The position numbers and the translations under genes are program-made. Positions 25,262-39,401 of a DNA stretch of 64,000 nt are shown in pieces (within the stretch, counting starts at the first letter, position 1; every line of letters begins with the position of its first letter). Source of the stretch: Chlorokybus atmophyticus (lineage: Eukaryota; Streptophyta; Chlorokybophyceae; Chlorokybales; Chlorokybaceae); assembly GCA_009103225.1 (NCBI GenBank), contig RHPI01003369.1, positions 1,708,887-1,772,886 on the forward strand. The letters run 5' to 3'. The notes below the pieces were generated by a model. It was not told the origin of the DNA. It did no database searches and was given only the letters and a program-made list of their open reading frames with translations.

Positions 25262-25533
25262 CGCCGCCGCCCACACCGCCAACGACCACAACAACACTGC
25301 CAATGCAGTAGTACTGACAATGCCACTGGAAATGATACTGCCACTCAGTCTCGTCAACAGCTGACACTGTCGCAGGCTGAATGGCTTTGTTAATCCCTAG
25401 TCGTGGAGCGCTAAGCTTCCAGACATATCCGTCATTTTGCCTTTGAAATTGCAGCATTGACGACACTGTGTGGTCAGCTTGCTGGTAGAGATCCGGGATC
25501 TTGCCTGGCATTGGTGTGCGTGTGGGTGGCGAC
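25262..25533. promoter_or_regulatory. Short bidirectional promoter between two plastid-protein genes
   Basis: Only 272 bp separate the start codons of the FAD oxidoreductase (minus) and the PsbP-like gene (plus). No TATA box or telobox is obvious in it. A TAGGGTTTAG telobox lies at 25825-25834 inside intron 1 of the PsbP-like gene. Confidence 0.6.
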
Positions 25534-27499
25534 ATGGCGATGATGGCGGCGGCGGCGGTGTTGGCCGTACCGGCGGCTCTCACATCGTCTGGCAGGGAGG
25601 GTGCTCTACGCCGTAGCTGGCGCCCGCAGGTTGGCTGAGTGATTGTTGTTGCTTGAGCAGGATGCTTGCCGTGGTAACGTAAGGCACCAACCTCACATTG
25701 TCGTCGTCGTCGTCGTATCCTTGGTCGTCGTTGTCATAAAGATAGCCGTTGACGCCGGCGCAGAAGGACGTACTGATGCGTATTGGCCGGCATCTGGGGC
25801 CTTCGGGTAATCCGTTCAGTGTTCTAGGGTTTAGCGAGCCAATGCATTGCGTGTGCGCCTGTAGAATGCCGGTGGTGCTCGCTGCATAGTCGTCAGGCTG
25901 TCCTGTGAGCGTGGTTTTGTCTCGACCAAGCTGTTCTGACAATTGCGTCTGCAGGCGCATTTAGCACGCAGGTCGCTAGCTGTTCGTGCCTCAATTCCAC
26001 AAGCGTCAGAGGAGGTGGTCTCCCAGGAAATCTCTTCTGGTGAGCGTTGGGTTTGGTGGTTTTGGTAACTGCTGTGTAGTGTAGTTGCTGCCTGGCGGCC
26101 TCACCCTGACCTGTTGGTCGGTTTTACAGCATCCAGGCGCGAGGTGCTGGCTCTTGCTGCGGCCGCATTGGCTGCTTCAACATTTGCTGGTGAAGCATTT
26201 GCAGCAAAAGGTTTGTGCCTGGCAGCACCTCAATGTCCTGAATTTCCATCGTGTGATGTATGCGTGCTGCTTTAGTTAATTGCAAATCCGTGACAATTAT
26301 GTCCAGGTCCCAAGGGATACAATGTGTGGAGGGATGCTCAAGATGGGTACCAGTTTCTATACCCATTCGGCTGGCAGGTGCGTGTGATGAGGCATGACAG
26401 AATGCACTCCTTGCTAGTCTGGTAGTGTCCACCCTTGTTGACGCGCACATCCACTCACTGTACATTGCTTGCACCCGCAAGCAGCAATTGTAAACTGGCG
26501 ATTGCAAGTGGGTTTTGTTGTTTTTTTGTAAGTGCTCAGTGCTCTTATCAAAAGGGAAATATTGAGCAAGTCTTGCTCTACGCTCTTGAGCTGCACACAT
26601 TGAGGCAGTGGTAACAAGTGCAGTGGCTATCATGCTTGTGGTGCATTTTGCCGCTATGGAGCCCTATGATGTCACTGTCACATCGCTGCACCTCAACAGT
26701 AGTAGCAATGGTTAATTTTGTCACAGTAGCAATGGTAAATTGTGTACAATTGCACCGCAATAATCAACCATCCCAATTATTCAGAATGGGGCGGTAATCA
26801 AGACATGTCAATTTGGGACTTCATCATATAATGCTTCCTTACTGCGTCCTGTTGTCCTTGCTGCAGGAGGTAGCTGTGAAGGGCCAGGACGTGGCATTTA
26901 AGGATGTCATTGAGCCCCTGGAATCCGTTAGCGTTAACATTATCGCCACCAAGACCGATAATATTGAGGATCTTGGAGCACCAGACAAGGTCAAGCACCC
27001 AGTTGACTACATGTGTCTAGGCAAATAGTGATGTATGTGCGGCTGTTTCCTCATTTCATGGGTGTGTTACTGCAGGTTGCAGCTACGTTGGTTGATCAGG
27101 TTCTCACGTCATCAAACCAAAAAGCAAAGCTCCTTAAGGCCAATGAGGTATTGGCAATGCACTGCTATTGGCCCATGTTTTGGTGCAACTGTGACTTACA
27201 TTGTCACTGCTGCTGCAGCGTTCGCTCAATGGCAAACAATATTACACTTTCGAATTTGAGTCGAAGGCACCCAGTTTCACAAGGCATGCGATCAGCACTG
27301 TCACCATCAACAACGGTGAGTGAATAAATTACTGTACAGTGCTAAATCCGGGGTACCGTTGAGGTTGGCAAGTTTCTGCTGACTGTTGTCTCATGATGCA
27401 GGCAAGTTCTATACTATAACGACCGGCGCCAATTCTCGCCGATGGGACAAGATGGAGGAGAAGCTCAAGACAATTGTCAACTCTTTTGAGCTGCTTTAG
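25534..27499 (+). CDS. PPL1: PsbP-like protein 1 (PPL1-type), thylakoid lumen
   Basis: This is a PsbP-fold lumenal protein; plant PPL1 is linked to photosystem II repair. Eight exons: 25534-25629, 25955-26039, 26130-26210, 26307-26377, 26867-26989, 27076-27147, 27219-27315, 27402-27499, phase-consistent, about 240 aa. Targeting is bipartite: an Ala/Arg-rich transit peptide (1-60), then a twin-arginine signal SRREVLALAAAALAAS ending in GEAFA (about 62-85), indicating Tat import to the lumen. The mature part has GPKGYNVWRDAQDGYQFLYP, FGWQEV, FKDVIEPLESVSVN, and the C-terminal YTITTGANSRRWDKM and VNSFELL, which match PPL1 better than PsbP itself. Exon 1 is inferred from its good transit peptide and donor; transcription from the telobox at 25,825 is an alternative. 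Confidence 0.92.
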
Positions 27500-28160
27500 A
27501 ACGAGACACATCTGTTTGTAGGCACTTGAACTTGACCTTTACAGCCAGTTTTGTAATATACCAGATCTGCAGTAGCTGCTGCGATCTACTATGCCCTCCC
27601 AATGTTGCTTGCGGTTAGATATGCCGGGTTGTCAGACTGTCGGGGTGCAATTGCCTTCAATGGATTTAATCCGCAACAAGCTTGACTACATGCCAATAGT
27701 CTGAGGTGAGGGTTGCAATGCGGCCCTGGTTGGAAGGCGGCGCTGAGTATGTGATTAGTTTAACATACTCTGCTTTAACATATTTTTAACACGGACCGGG
27801 TGTGGAAGTTGACCACAACACAAGTTGTCAGGTTTAAACAAGCCAACTCCTATTCACCCAGTGTACTGAAAACCTACTGTTCCGGTTCAAATAGCCTGTT
27901 AAAGGCAGAGTAACCATGTTCTGAACAGGTACAGTGAACACTGGCAACAGAGGTGACAGCCATGTGCAGCAGATGCAAGTGACAGGCTTTGTGCAGTAGT
28001 CTAGGTTACGAATTGCAGCATAATGGCTGCTGGGACATCTTGAAATGCAGTGTGGTCGAGCACTGCCTACAATAGCGACAGTACACGCTGCTCCTGGCTC
28101 ATCACTCATCAGCTCACTGGCATGCCAAGGTCGTGCAAAAAATACAAACATGTATCATGG
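27500..28160. other. Convergent 3' flanks
   Basis: This interval lies between the tail-to-tail PsbP-like and Nudix genes. TTGTAATA near 27,551 is a candidate green-algal TGTAA-type polyadenylation signal for the plus-strand gene. Nothing else is supported. Confidence 0.45.
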
Positions 28161-29312
28161 TCACCGCCCTGATTGTCCAGAAGTAATTTGCCTCCAGCTC
28201 TCAAGGGAATTGCGCATCCACTTGTGACGGCATACTTCAATCGCCTGAGAAAGCGGATACTGCACAGGCAGTGTGTGTCACTGAACAAGCGAATCTAGTA
28301 TTACAGCGCAACTGGGATGCACAACCACATTGTCAACACAAATGCGTTAGGGGAATGAACTGCTCGTTGCACTGTCATTTTATGTAAGGCTTACGGGCTG
28401 TGCAATGCTTACCCATTGTCGTATTCTGCGATGCATCTCAGGCCAGACGTCCAGCTGCTCTGTGACTCGTAGGATGAATACATGGGCTCGACACTCGCCT
28501 TGCGCTTCACCTTGCTCCGCTTCTCGTGCACTAAAGAAGTCTACCGAGTCCAGCGCCATCTGACATTCAAATGAGTAAGATCAGCTCTCACGTCACTGGC
28601 ACTGATAAGCAGCAACCAGTGGCTGTGTCTAAGCAGCTTACCTCAACAACTCCTCGCACCCCAGCCTCTTCCAAAGCTTCCCGTTGCGCTGCTTGCTCAG
28701 CGGTCTCATCGGTCTCCCAGCCACCCTGTCAACCCACACAAGTTGATAACTGTGACGCTGTAGCCCCCGTTTTGTACATGAACAGCTGCTCGTAACTGGT
28801 CCAACATGTTAGTCACTATCACCACCAATCATACTGCACCACCACCAGTCAGCCAGGGCATGTGCAAACCCTGCATGCTTCAACAAAGTGCTCATGTGTC
28901 TGTAATGATGTTCCGGTATGCAAGCAAATTCTTGATGGCACGCACTGTCTGTTTGGACATAAATTGCTCAGGCAATTGCATGCGTGCAGGTAAGTACACG
29001 TCCACTACTGCAACCCGCACACTGGACAGACAAGACCTACAGAATTGCCATTCAGATCCGCTTGTGTGCAATGCAAATAACCTGACGATGCAGCTGACAG
29101 CGTACCTTGGGGAAGACCAGCCCCTTGTGTTTCCTGCTTGAGATAAGCAGCACCTCAATATCATCACTGCCGGGTGTGACACCACCCCCATTTTCGCTAG
29201 CAGCAAGGGGCGTCCTTTGCCTAATTGGGATGCAGCCAGCTACCAGGCGCCGGCCGTTCTCGTATCGCTGCAGTGCTCGGCCAGTGCGAGCCACCAGCGC
29301 CGAACCATCCAT
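28161..29312 (-). CDS. Nudix hydrolase, diphosphoinositol-polyphosphate/diadenosine type
   Basis: Nudix enzymes cleave a nucleoside diphosphate linked to another moiety or, in this subgroup, diphosphates of inositol polyphosphates or ApnA. Four exons: 29106-29312, 28642-28725, 28413-28559, 28161-28259, phase 0 throughout, 178 aa. The start VARTGRALQRYENGRRLVAG resembles plant NUDT proteins that begin shortly before the fold. The Nudix box spans the exon 1-2 junction region: FPKGGWETDETAEQAAQ then REALEEAGVRG, satisfying G-x5-E-x7-R-E-x2-E-E-x-G. The C-terminal ...CRHKWMRNSLESW helix is family-typical. A telobox lies 24 nt upstream of the ATG. An upstream in-frame Met at 29396 would add 28 residues; I prefer the downstream start because the telobox sits between them. 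Confidence 0.88.
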
Positions 29313-30874
29313 GTTGAAGGCAGGAAAGGGCGAGCAAACCCTAATCACAGCTGGGCAGCTCCCTGCTCCTATCCCAGCAGCGGCGACATCGATCACCGCT
29401 GCCTCCTCCTCCTCCTGGGCACTGCGCTGCAGCTACCTCACCAATGACAGCTGACTTGCAGCCTTGTGTGCACTTGCACACAGCGACCCACTAAGCGCTG
29501 AACCCTCCTGCTTACTCACTTACAAACATACAACAGCCAACAAACAAATCAACAACGACAACAACGAGGGCACCCGCAACGCCGCCCACGACCACAAGCA
29601 GCAGCTGCTGGCAACCACCACATCAAAAGTGGTTGGCAGCGGCGACGCCAGCAGCTTCCGCCCGAGGCAAAAACGACAGCAGCGTCAGCAGAGGTTCTTC
29701 GCACCGACCATGTAAGCACGCAACAGCAACGACCCTTTACCCACCACGCCCACAACGACAACTACGACGCCGGCTACACCGACAGCGACGCGGGCGGCGG
29801 CGGCAGAGAGACTAACTGCACGGAAGTCAACCAATTAAAGCTAACGTGAAGGCTACAACGTAACGCAGGTGCCCCACCAGCTTGCGGTTATGCTCACAAT
29901 CGCACGCATAACGTGCGCAGAAGACGTTGTCGTCGAAATCGCCGAAGTCGTTATGCATAATACCTTCGATATCAACAACTTGCGCAGCGGCGTACTTGAG
30001 CTTTTTACAGCAGCGGTGGCGTCCGGCGCCTTGTTGACGTCGTCGTTGTGGGAGTCGCTGGCGGCGGAGGACGAAGCGGGGAGCTGCGCAGAGCATTTCT
30101 GTCGTGTGCTTTAGTGAGATCTTGGTTTGGAATGCTTCTGGCTCAAGTTTAGCGTCGCCAAGTAAGCTCTTAAGCTGATGCTTGCCACAGCTGCATTGGT
30201 TACTAATCTTTTCGCTTCTATGCTCGCTTGTTCGTTGGCGACTGCTTGATTGCCTTTCATGTGTGAATGCATGCTGTAGCCGCATCTCCTGACTTGTACT
30301 GAAGCAGTCGGTCGGTACTGGTCGGATCGGCGCTCAGAGAAGCTCGGAAGGCATCCATTGGATGCATGTCCAGCATTAATCCCGTTTACTTTGTGACAAC
30401 GTTTTAACATGGAGTCGCTTGAACACAAGCTGATGCGCACTGCCAAATGAGGCTTGCGGCATCCAAGTATTAGGCACATGCAAGCCGTTCTTGTTGGTAC
30501 CGTTGTGTTGTACGATGTGTTCAGTCGCATGTTGGTTCTTACAACTCCCTGTCAGCCATAGCCATCAGTAAGCTCTGTTTAACATGCAACCCCTGCTTGA
30601 CTAGAGCACATAATGTCATGCTGCTACACGTTTCATGCTGCTCGTGCAGTGCAACTACCTTGCATTGCTTTCAACCATAATCAAGGCGGGCCTGACGACT
30701 GGCTGGGAGAGGCCGGACGACAGTGTGGTGCTACCCTATGCTTCATGTGCTTGCCTTATCTCTGCGCAGACTTTGACGTGTGCATGTCTGCGTGTTTAAA
30801 CCAACAGATAGTCCCATTGGATGCGTTTGACGTGACTGCTGCACGGTGTCCCATGCCTTTTCAAGGCCAGGAGG
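29313..30874. other. Divergent intergenic, Nudix / LDL3-like
   Basis: This 1.5-kb interval separates two divergent genes. It includes the telobox AAACCCTAAT at 29336-29345 next to the Nudix start and CAA/CAG-rich stretches at 29,530-29,620. A minus-strand frame around 29,830-30,090 has no recognisable domain. No exon is called. Confidence 0.45.
29336..29345 (-). promoter_or_regulatory. Telobox upstream of Nudix gene
   Basis: The sense strand of the minus gene reads ATTAGGGTTT 24 nt before its start codon, the same orientation as at RBM22, starch synthase and the kinase. Confidence 0.55.
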
Positions 30875-33800
30875 ATGTCCAGCAGCGAGCAAGAAGCTAA
30901 TCACCCGCAGCTTAGCTTTGAAACTCACCAACTAGTCTCAACGAGCCCTTTCTGCTTGGTTGCCGACAAGGACCCTGCCATTGCAAAGCCGGTTGCACAG
31001 TCAGCTGCTTGTACAGACATTCCAGCTGTCACAGAGCCTGCAGAGAGCAGCGTGTTGCCTCAGGACGACAAGGCCAACACTTCCGTGCCTGCGCGACCTC
31101 AGGTGCAAGCCGAAACGTCTGGAAGGACTGTTAATAGCGAGGTTAACAATTTAGTTCCTGCAGCGGAGCCCGCAGCTGTGGGCAACGCACCAGAGCAGGC
31201 TGATATTGCAGAACCTTCTCCTCCCGCATCAGCTGAAAACCCTTCGTATCAGCGCAGCGTTCAACCATTGACCTGCAGTGGCGCCAAGGACACAGATGCT
31301 GCTATCTCTCAAAGCGGCGGCCAAGAAATTGTTCTGGACAAGAAACGCAAAGCTCAGAGCCCTGCACATGAAGTTGGCAATGAACAACATCTTGGCCGGG
31401 AAAGCTTGAGTGCAGATGCGGATAGGGAAGGTGCTAGCGTTGATGGTCAACCTGCTGACCCGATAGCAGTTCCCAACAAGAAACCAAAGACTCAGAGCCC
31501 AGAACCTGTCTTGCAATGCAAAGCTGGTCAGGACCGCAAGCCGGCGTTGACCAATGGAGGCATTGACACAGCCAATGGTGCCAGAGATAATCACACTGTG
31601 GACATGGATGTAGAGGATGGTGACGCAACACCTGATGATAGAGCACACAAGGCTGAGAGCCCATTAACTTCATTACCTCTTCAGAACGGAGAACATGGCG
31701 AGCTCAGTTCTGAGAATGCCGATGACTCAACCGTCAAGCATGCAGATGGTGACGCAGATGCCGCGGCAGAACAGCGTGCACTGCCAGATGATGACAAAAG
31801 TTCGACGCCCGCGTCGACACGCCACAGCAAGAGGGGTCACAAACCTACCTTCAAGCTGTTGCATATGGAGGAGGCGATGCGGGAGGATCTGGACGCAGAG
31901 TACCCATTGCTGTTGCTGGATGAAGCAGGGCTTGCTGCAATGATCAATGCAGGTTTGCCGCCATACACACTTGATGCATCCGAACGCACGTACTTTGATA
32001 CTGCAACAAAGTCATCCAAGTGGATCGCGCAGTACCTCAGCGCCAGGCAAGTCTGGCTACCATTTGTTTTTGGTACATTACCGCTAGGCCAGCAGTCAGC
32101 AAAATGTGTTGGTTGCTGGCAGCAGGTTGATAAGGAGGCTGTTAACCAGCAGGGGGAGTTAATGATGTTACCATCTTGTGCAGGAATCACATCGTGGTGC
32201 TCTGGGCCAAGAACACACGCAGAAGCCTTGAACTACAAACATGCCTGACTACCCCAGTTGAAGCAGCAGAGGAGGACCTGAAGCCAGACGAGCACATAAT
32301 GACTGAGGCTCATCGCTTTCTGGACTTGCAGGTGCAGTCATCTCCCTGCTGTCGTGGTTTCACATCCTGTACTTGCATGTGGTGCGTGCTATGTGAGAAT
32401 TGAGTTTTGCCTGATGTCATTGTATGTCAGGGCTGCATCAATTTTGGCATCTGTGAACCTTTGTCCACAACCGGGAAGTTTGCCATCAACCTTGTCGATG
32501 TCAAGGTTGAGAGTGCTGGTTCTGGGTCGCCGTTACACAAGAGATCAGACGCAGAAGCGCAACAGCGCGATGATACCAACCTCATGCGGCACATTCTTGT
32601 TGTTGGTGCAGGCCCAGCTGGACTTACCGCTGCTCGCCACTTGATGGTTAGTATGTTCTGTTGCGCGCAAGGGAAGAGGGGGGGGAAGGGAATTGTAAGA
32701 GCTTGCGTTGCACTGGCTAACTTGCAGGAACTTAGTGGTATATTCCCAAACGCAACCGCCAACGCTGCTACTATGAGACTTAGTTCACGCATGGTGCATG
32801 TTTGTTGTATATGTCATTTGACAAAATTTCTATGATGTGATTAGGACCTTGTGCGTGCCTTCATGCAGAGCTGCTCGACAGCTTGCTGCAACATTTGTTG
32901 ACTTGCAACGCGTTATTGGCTGGTTGCTTGTTTGCGCACGCATTCATTTGTTCGTGTCACTCGCATGGTTTCTTGAATGTCCCATGTTCATTGACACTGG
33001 CATACGGCGATCACAGAAGCATGGCTGTCAAGTCACAGTCCTGGAGGCAAGGGATCGAGTTGGCGGGCGAGTGGATACTGACCGCAGTACATTTTCTGCA
33101 GCTGTGGACTTGGGCGCATCCATCATCACTGGCGGTGAGTAGCATGTTCAGTATTGCCTGGCTGGCTAGATGGTGCAGAGTTACAACTATCCAGCCAGCC
33201 AGTAACCGCTGGTAGCTGTGTTTTGCTCATAATGGGCTGTACGGTCAACAGTGGCTGCTGATGTCGAGAGAAGCAAACGCGCTGATCCAGCTGCACTGCT
33301 GTGTCAGCAGCTGGAGATGCCCATGCACAGTCTAGCCAACTACAACGACTGCCCACTGTTTGATGTGGAAACCAGCGCACAAGTGAGAGCAGCAACAATT
33401 GTTGAGTTTTGCAACATGTCACCTAAGAGCTGAAACACTCTGCTGTGTTTCCCAGGTGCCCAAAGATCTAGACGAGCAGATGAGCAAGCAGTTCAATGAG
33501 CTAATGGACAGCGCAAGGTACTGGGAGATAGAAAACCAAGAAGCTGCTGAACACACGTCTCTGGGAGAGGCCTTGGACCACCAGCGTGCCTTGCGGGATG
33601 GTAGGAAATGGATGCAAATCCAGGCTTGCACGTTTGTTTTCTGTCTACTTAGACAATGTTGTTGATTTGCACTATGCCCGTTGTCACAGACAGGGAAGGT
33701 GCACCATTAACGCCACTTGAGTCAAGGATTATCAACTGGCACACTGCGAATCTAGAGTACGGTACTGCCGCTGAGCTAAAGCATGTATCTTTGCCACATT

Positions 33801-36798
33801 GGGACCAGGTGTGTTGTTGTGTAAATGCACCTGAGGCTGCTTGTTCATCGCATCCTTGCCTCATTCTCAGGTCTTCTTCTGTGGCTGCAGGATGAAGAAT
33901 GGGGTCCCTTTGGTGGTGATCATAGCATGGTAGTGGGTGGCTTTGGCAGGCTGCTTGAGGTGCGCTTACTGCGGGCATGCAAGCGCGCATGTGCGTAAGA
34001 GCGCGAGCGCACGCGTGTGTGGTGTATATTGTATCAGTGACCTGAGCCTTGTACTTTTGTATCGTCCAGGCATTGGCTGAAGGCGTAAAGGTGGAATTCA
34101 ACAGCGTTGTGTCTGAGATATGTTACGGAAAAAGTGTATCTGAAACCACCTCTCCTGACCCAACAAGCAAAGAACGTGTCACCGTGCGCACAACCAGCGG
34201 AGCGACCTACCACGCAGCTGCAGTCTTAGTAACAATTCCATTGGGCTGCCTCAAGGTGGGATACTAGTTCTGCACCGCTGCGTTGGCCAGCAGGTTCACA
34301 TCAGGTATCGGACTTGAGCTCATTGTTTGCAGGCTGGAGATGTAAGATTCGTTCCCGAGCTGCCAGAACCCAAGCTGTCTGCAATTAACCAGCTGGGCTA
34401 TGGCGTGCTGAACAAAGTTATTATGGAGTTCCCTGAACAGTTTTGGGAAGCCACTGGACTGGCCAACTTTTTCGGGTTGTTGTCAAGCACTGAGGAAGCA
34501 CGCGGCTACGGCTTCTTGGTGTGGAACTTGTCAAGAGCGTGCCAGAAGCCAATTCTAACATTTGTTATTGCTGGGGCGGCTGCCATTACAGCTGAGCAGC
34601 AAAAGAATTCGGAAGTAGTATCTGCGATTATGACCAAGCTGCGTACCGTTTTTGGAAACGAAACTGTCCCTGAGCCAACGGCATTCACTGTGACCAGATG
34701 GGGTCAAGATGCTTATGCCAGAGGCGCATACAGGTACCAATCAAGAGCTTCCTTTTCCTGCCAACTCACACACACACGCAATTCTGTGTGCCATATCACT
34801 GCATAACAAATTGCTCGTTGCGTTTACAGCTATGTAGCAGTTGGTTCGTCTGGACGAGACTATGATGTCCTTGCTCAACCAGTCATGGACACATTGTTCT
34901 TCGCCGGTGAGGCAACCCATAAGGTATTACACCTAGGCAATGTCTCCTCGTCCATGTTATGCTCCTCCATCACATTCGCACATAATGGTGAGCACACGTT
35001 GAGTTTGTTGCAATGTTGGCAGGAGCATCCCGACACCGTTGGTGGTGCGATGCTGAGCGGTTTGAGAGAAGCCAGACTGATTATGGCTATCCTTGAGGGC
35101 CGCTCAACAGAAGGCCTTGGTGTGCGTTTCGCTTCCAAGCGCAGACCATATGCGCGCATGCAGAAGCTGCTGGATGCAGCGAAGGACCCATCTGCAAGTG
35201 ACACCCCTACAGAGCTAGCAGCAAAGGCTGCCATCAACAGCACACAAAACCAAGATGAAGAGCTGTCTGCATTCCAACAACAATATGAGAATGCAACAGA
35301 TCCTGAGGAGCAGGCCGCTGTGCTTCGACAGAGCATGCTTCTGTTAAAATCCGCCCCTGCGCGGTGCGAGCTAGTGGCGAAGCTGTCAGAACTGTCACCG
35401 GACATGTTGCACCAAGCCGCACCTCCATTGGAAGTGCATGCGGTCTTGCCGGGCTGGATGCAAGACTCTGTAGAGGTTGGTGGTAAAGTCGGCACCGAGT
35501 TGATGCGTAACTGCATGGAACTCTTGCTTTCAACTCCAACAGACATGGCAATGCTGCGCACGTCAGGTGGGTGCGCTGGTTGAGCTGCTCAAGACATCTA
35601 TGGATGCAAACCACGGCCTCATGCTTTACTTGTGGCAATGCTGCGCCAGGTGTTGCAAAGGTTATACGCGAACTTGGCGAAAAGCACAGCTCGCGGGAAG
35701 TGCGCTCCTTGCGTGTTCAGTTGGCGAAGAAGTGGTTTGAACTCGTTCGCCAGTCCCACCGAACCACCAGCAAAAATTCTGCCCCTACTGCCAAGTCGCA
35801 AAGTGACGCAGCTCAGCGGGACAAGCACAAGGTCAAAGCTTTGCATAGCAAGCCAGCACCCGTGTGTGAAGACGAACCTGGTGCTGTAGCGACTACGGGG
35901 GGGCGTGTGAGCGGCGGTTTTGAACGCAACAACAACAACATTGCCTCGTTACTGCCTCTCAGCGTTGAGCAGGAACCATCTGAGGCCGAGCTGGCGGCTA
36001 TGCAGGCGGCGGAGGCAGCGGAGGCCAGGGCCATAGATGCTGCAAAGGTACACATGCACGCATGCAATAACACGTGCTTATGCGCAGGTACAGTTGTTAC
36101 GTGTTGCGCACTGAAGCCTGACTGCGCATGTACAGAGGGCGTCAGAACTGATGGCTACTTTCCCCAGCAATGCCCCACGCATCATGTCATTTGACGAGTT
36201 TGACGAGCATCGCAGCAAAAAAAGGCTTCGAGGTGCCGAGAGTGCCAATGCTTCACAACCGGTATATGCAATCCCATCAATTTTGTGCTGCAATCGTCAG
36301 CGAGTGCATTGGTTTAAGCAGTGTCCTGACTTTTGCCAGCCTGCACAGTTGCGCAGCATCTTAAAGAAGCAAAGCTCTCCAGATGTTCGCATTATGCCCT
36401 CTGCAGCTGCAACACATGAAGCTGAGCTTGCCAGAACGCTGCACATGGACGCTGTTATACCGAAAGTACCTGCTGTTGTTGGGGAAGTCAGTGAGGAGTT
36501 GTCACATTTCTCAGCCAAAAAGGGCAGCAAGGCACAGTCTGCATATCACAATGAGCTCGCGAAGCACAAGGCTGCTGTTGCTGACTTTTTGAGGACGCTG
36601 CTGAAGCCTGCATACGCCTCCAACGCGATCGACCGCAATGCTTTCAAAGAGATCATGGTCAAAGCGGTTGGCAAAATCATGGAGCGTTTTCCGGATGAGA
36701 AAAGCTACATTCCGCAGCGTGACTTCCTGAACGACCGTCGAAAACAAAAAGCCCGCGAGATGATGGACAAGTACATTGAAAAATATAGCAGTAGTTGA
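30875..36798 (+). CDS. LDL3: LDL3-type lysine-specific histone demethylase with C-terminal TFIIS-N-like and SRI-like regions
   Basis: Fifteen exons: 30875-32046, 32184-32331, 32431-32646, 33017-33134, 33252-33382, 33456-33600, 33690-33808, 33891-33959, 34070-34255, 34333-34733, 34830-34923, 35023-35566, 35650-36047, 36136-36261, 36340-36798, phase-consistent, about 1441 aa. Residues 1-310 are acidic low complexity with two nuclear-signal-like repeats (KKRKAQSP, KKPKTQSP). A SWIRM domain follows (ends ARNHIVVLW...GCINFG). The FAD amine oxidase opens with ILVVGAGPAGLTAARHL and ARDRVGGRVDTD and closes with FFAGEATHK and TVGGAMLSGLREA. GASIITGVAADVE is close to plant LDL3. Then come a TFIIS-N/LW-like helical bundle (VIRELGEKHSSREVRSL, KKWFELV) and a C-terminal FLRTLLKP...MDKYIEKY region resembling an SRI domain. 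LDL3 removes H3K4me2 in Arabidopsis. Intron 1 has a GC donor. Confidence 0.9.
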
Positions 36799-38626
<1,828 letters not shown>

Positions 38627-38627
38627 N

Positions 38628-39401
38628 TGCCTTCCCTCGCCTGCCACCGCTGACTTGCAACCATCGTTGCAACCCTCGTTGTTGTTCAGCGGGCAGGGCC
38701 CCTCTGCCCTGCCCCTCTGCCCCGCCCCTCTGTTCTGGCACTGTGGTTGTGCAGTGCGGCAATGCGTTCTGCTGCGCGCAGTCCTTGCTGACAGTTAGGT
38801 GCTGCTGGTGGGGTTGGGTGGTGGGGTTGGTTGTGTTTGTGTGGTGTACTAGGTATGATGATCGCAACCAAACTTCGTATGTTTGCCGTGCTAGAGAGAT
38901 GGGTGTTGGAACCTAATCAAGTAGATACTGGTTTGAAGCTGCCCGCTATGTGTGATGCATGCCATGCCTTGTACTATACGTGGGCAATTGCACTCCGCAT
39001 TGTTTCTACCAGAAGTCCGCCCACAGCAACCAAGCAATTGCTATTCCTAGTGCACCCGTGCACATTTTTTACAAATGAGCGGTTGTTGCATTCCAACCCG
39101 CGCCCGTCTGCAGCCAAGCTGTTGACAGTAGTTGTACTCACTCCACTCCGCACGGCGACGAGCTGACTATGTAACCAATAAGCATCACCGTTTACAGAGT
39201 CTAGATTACTGCAAATGAATGTTGCGCATGCGTTCAGCTTGGCCGCATTATCATTCTTGCCTATGCAGGAGGTGACATAAAAACCTGTCCTCCATGATAT
39301 GTAATGGATCCCACAGTAGTTGTAATGCAGATGATGTCAGTCCTGCCTGCAGTACGCACACCAACAGCTCTACGCACGTAGACATACAAATCGAACCATA
39401 G
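38628..39401. other. Intergenic, no gene seen
   Basis: GC-rich, GCCCCTCTGCCC-type low complexity next to the microsatellite gives way to ordinary sequence up to the stop codon of the minus-strand gene. No feature is supported. Confidence 0.45.

Noticed and set aside
24327-25311. Plus-strand frames of 80-130 codons overlapping the FAD oxidoreductase
   Set aside because: They are antisense shadows of the minus-strand exons, whose motifs and phases are clear.
29827-30285. 152-codon minus frame between Nudix and LDL3-like genes
   Set aside because: Low-complexity Arg/Gln content, no recognisable motif and no convincing splice sites.
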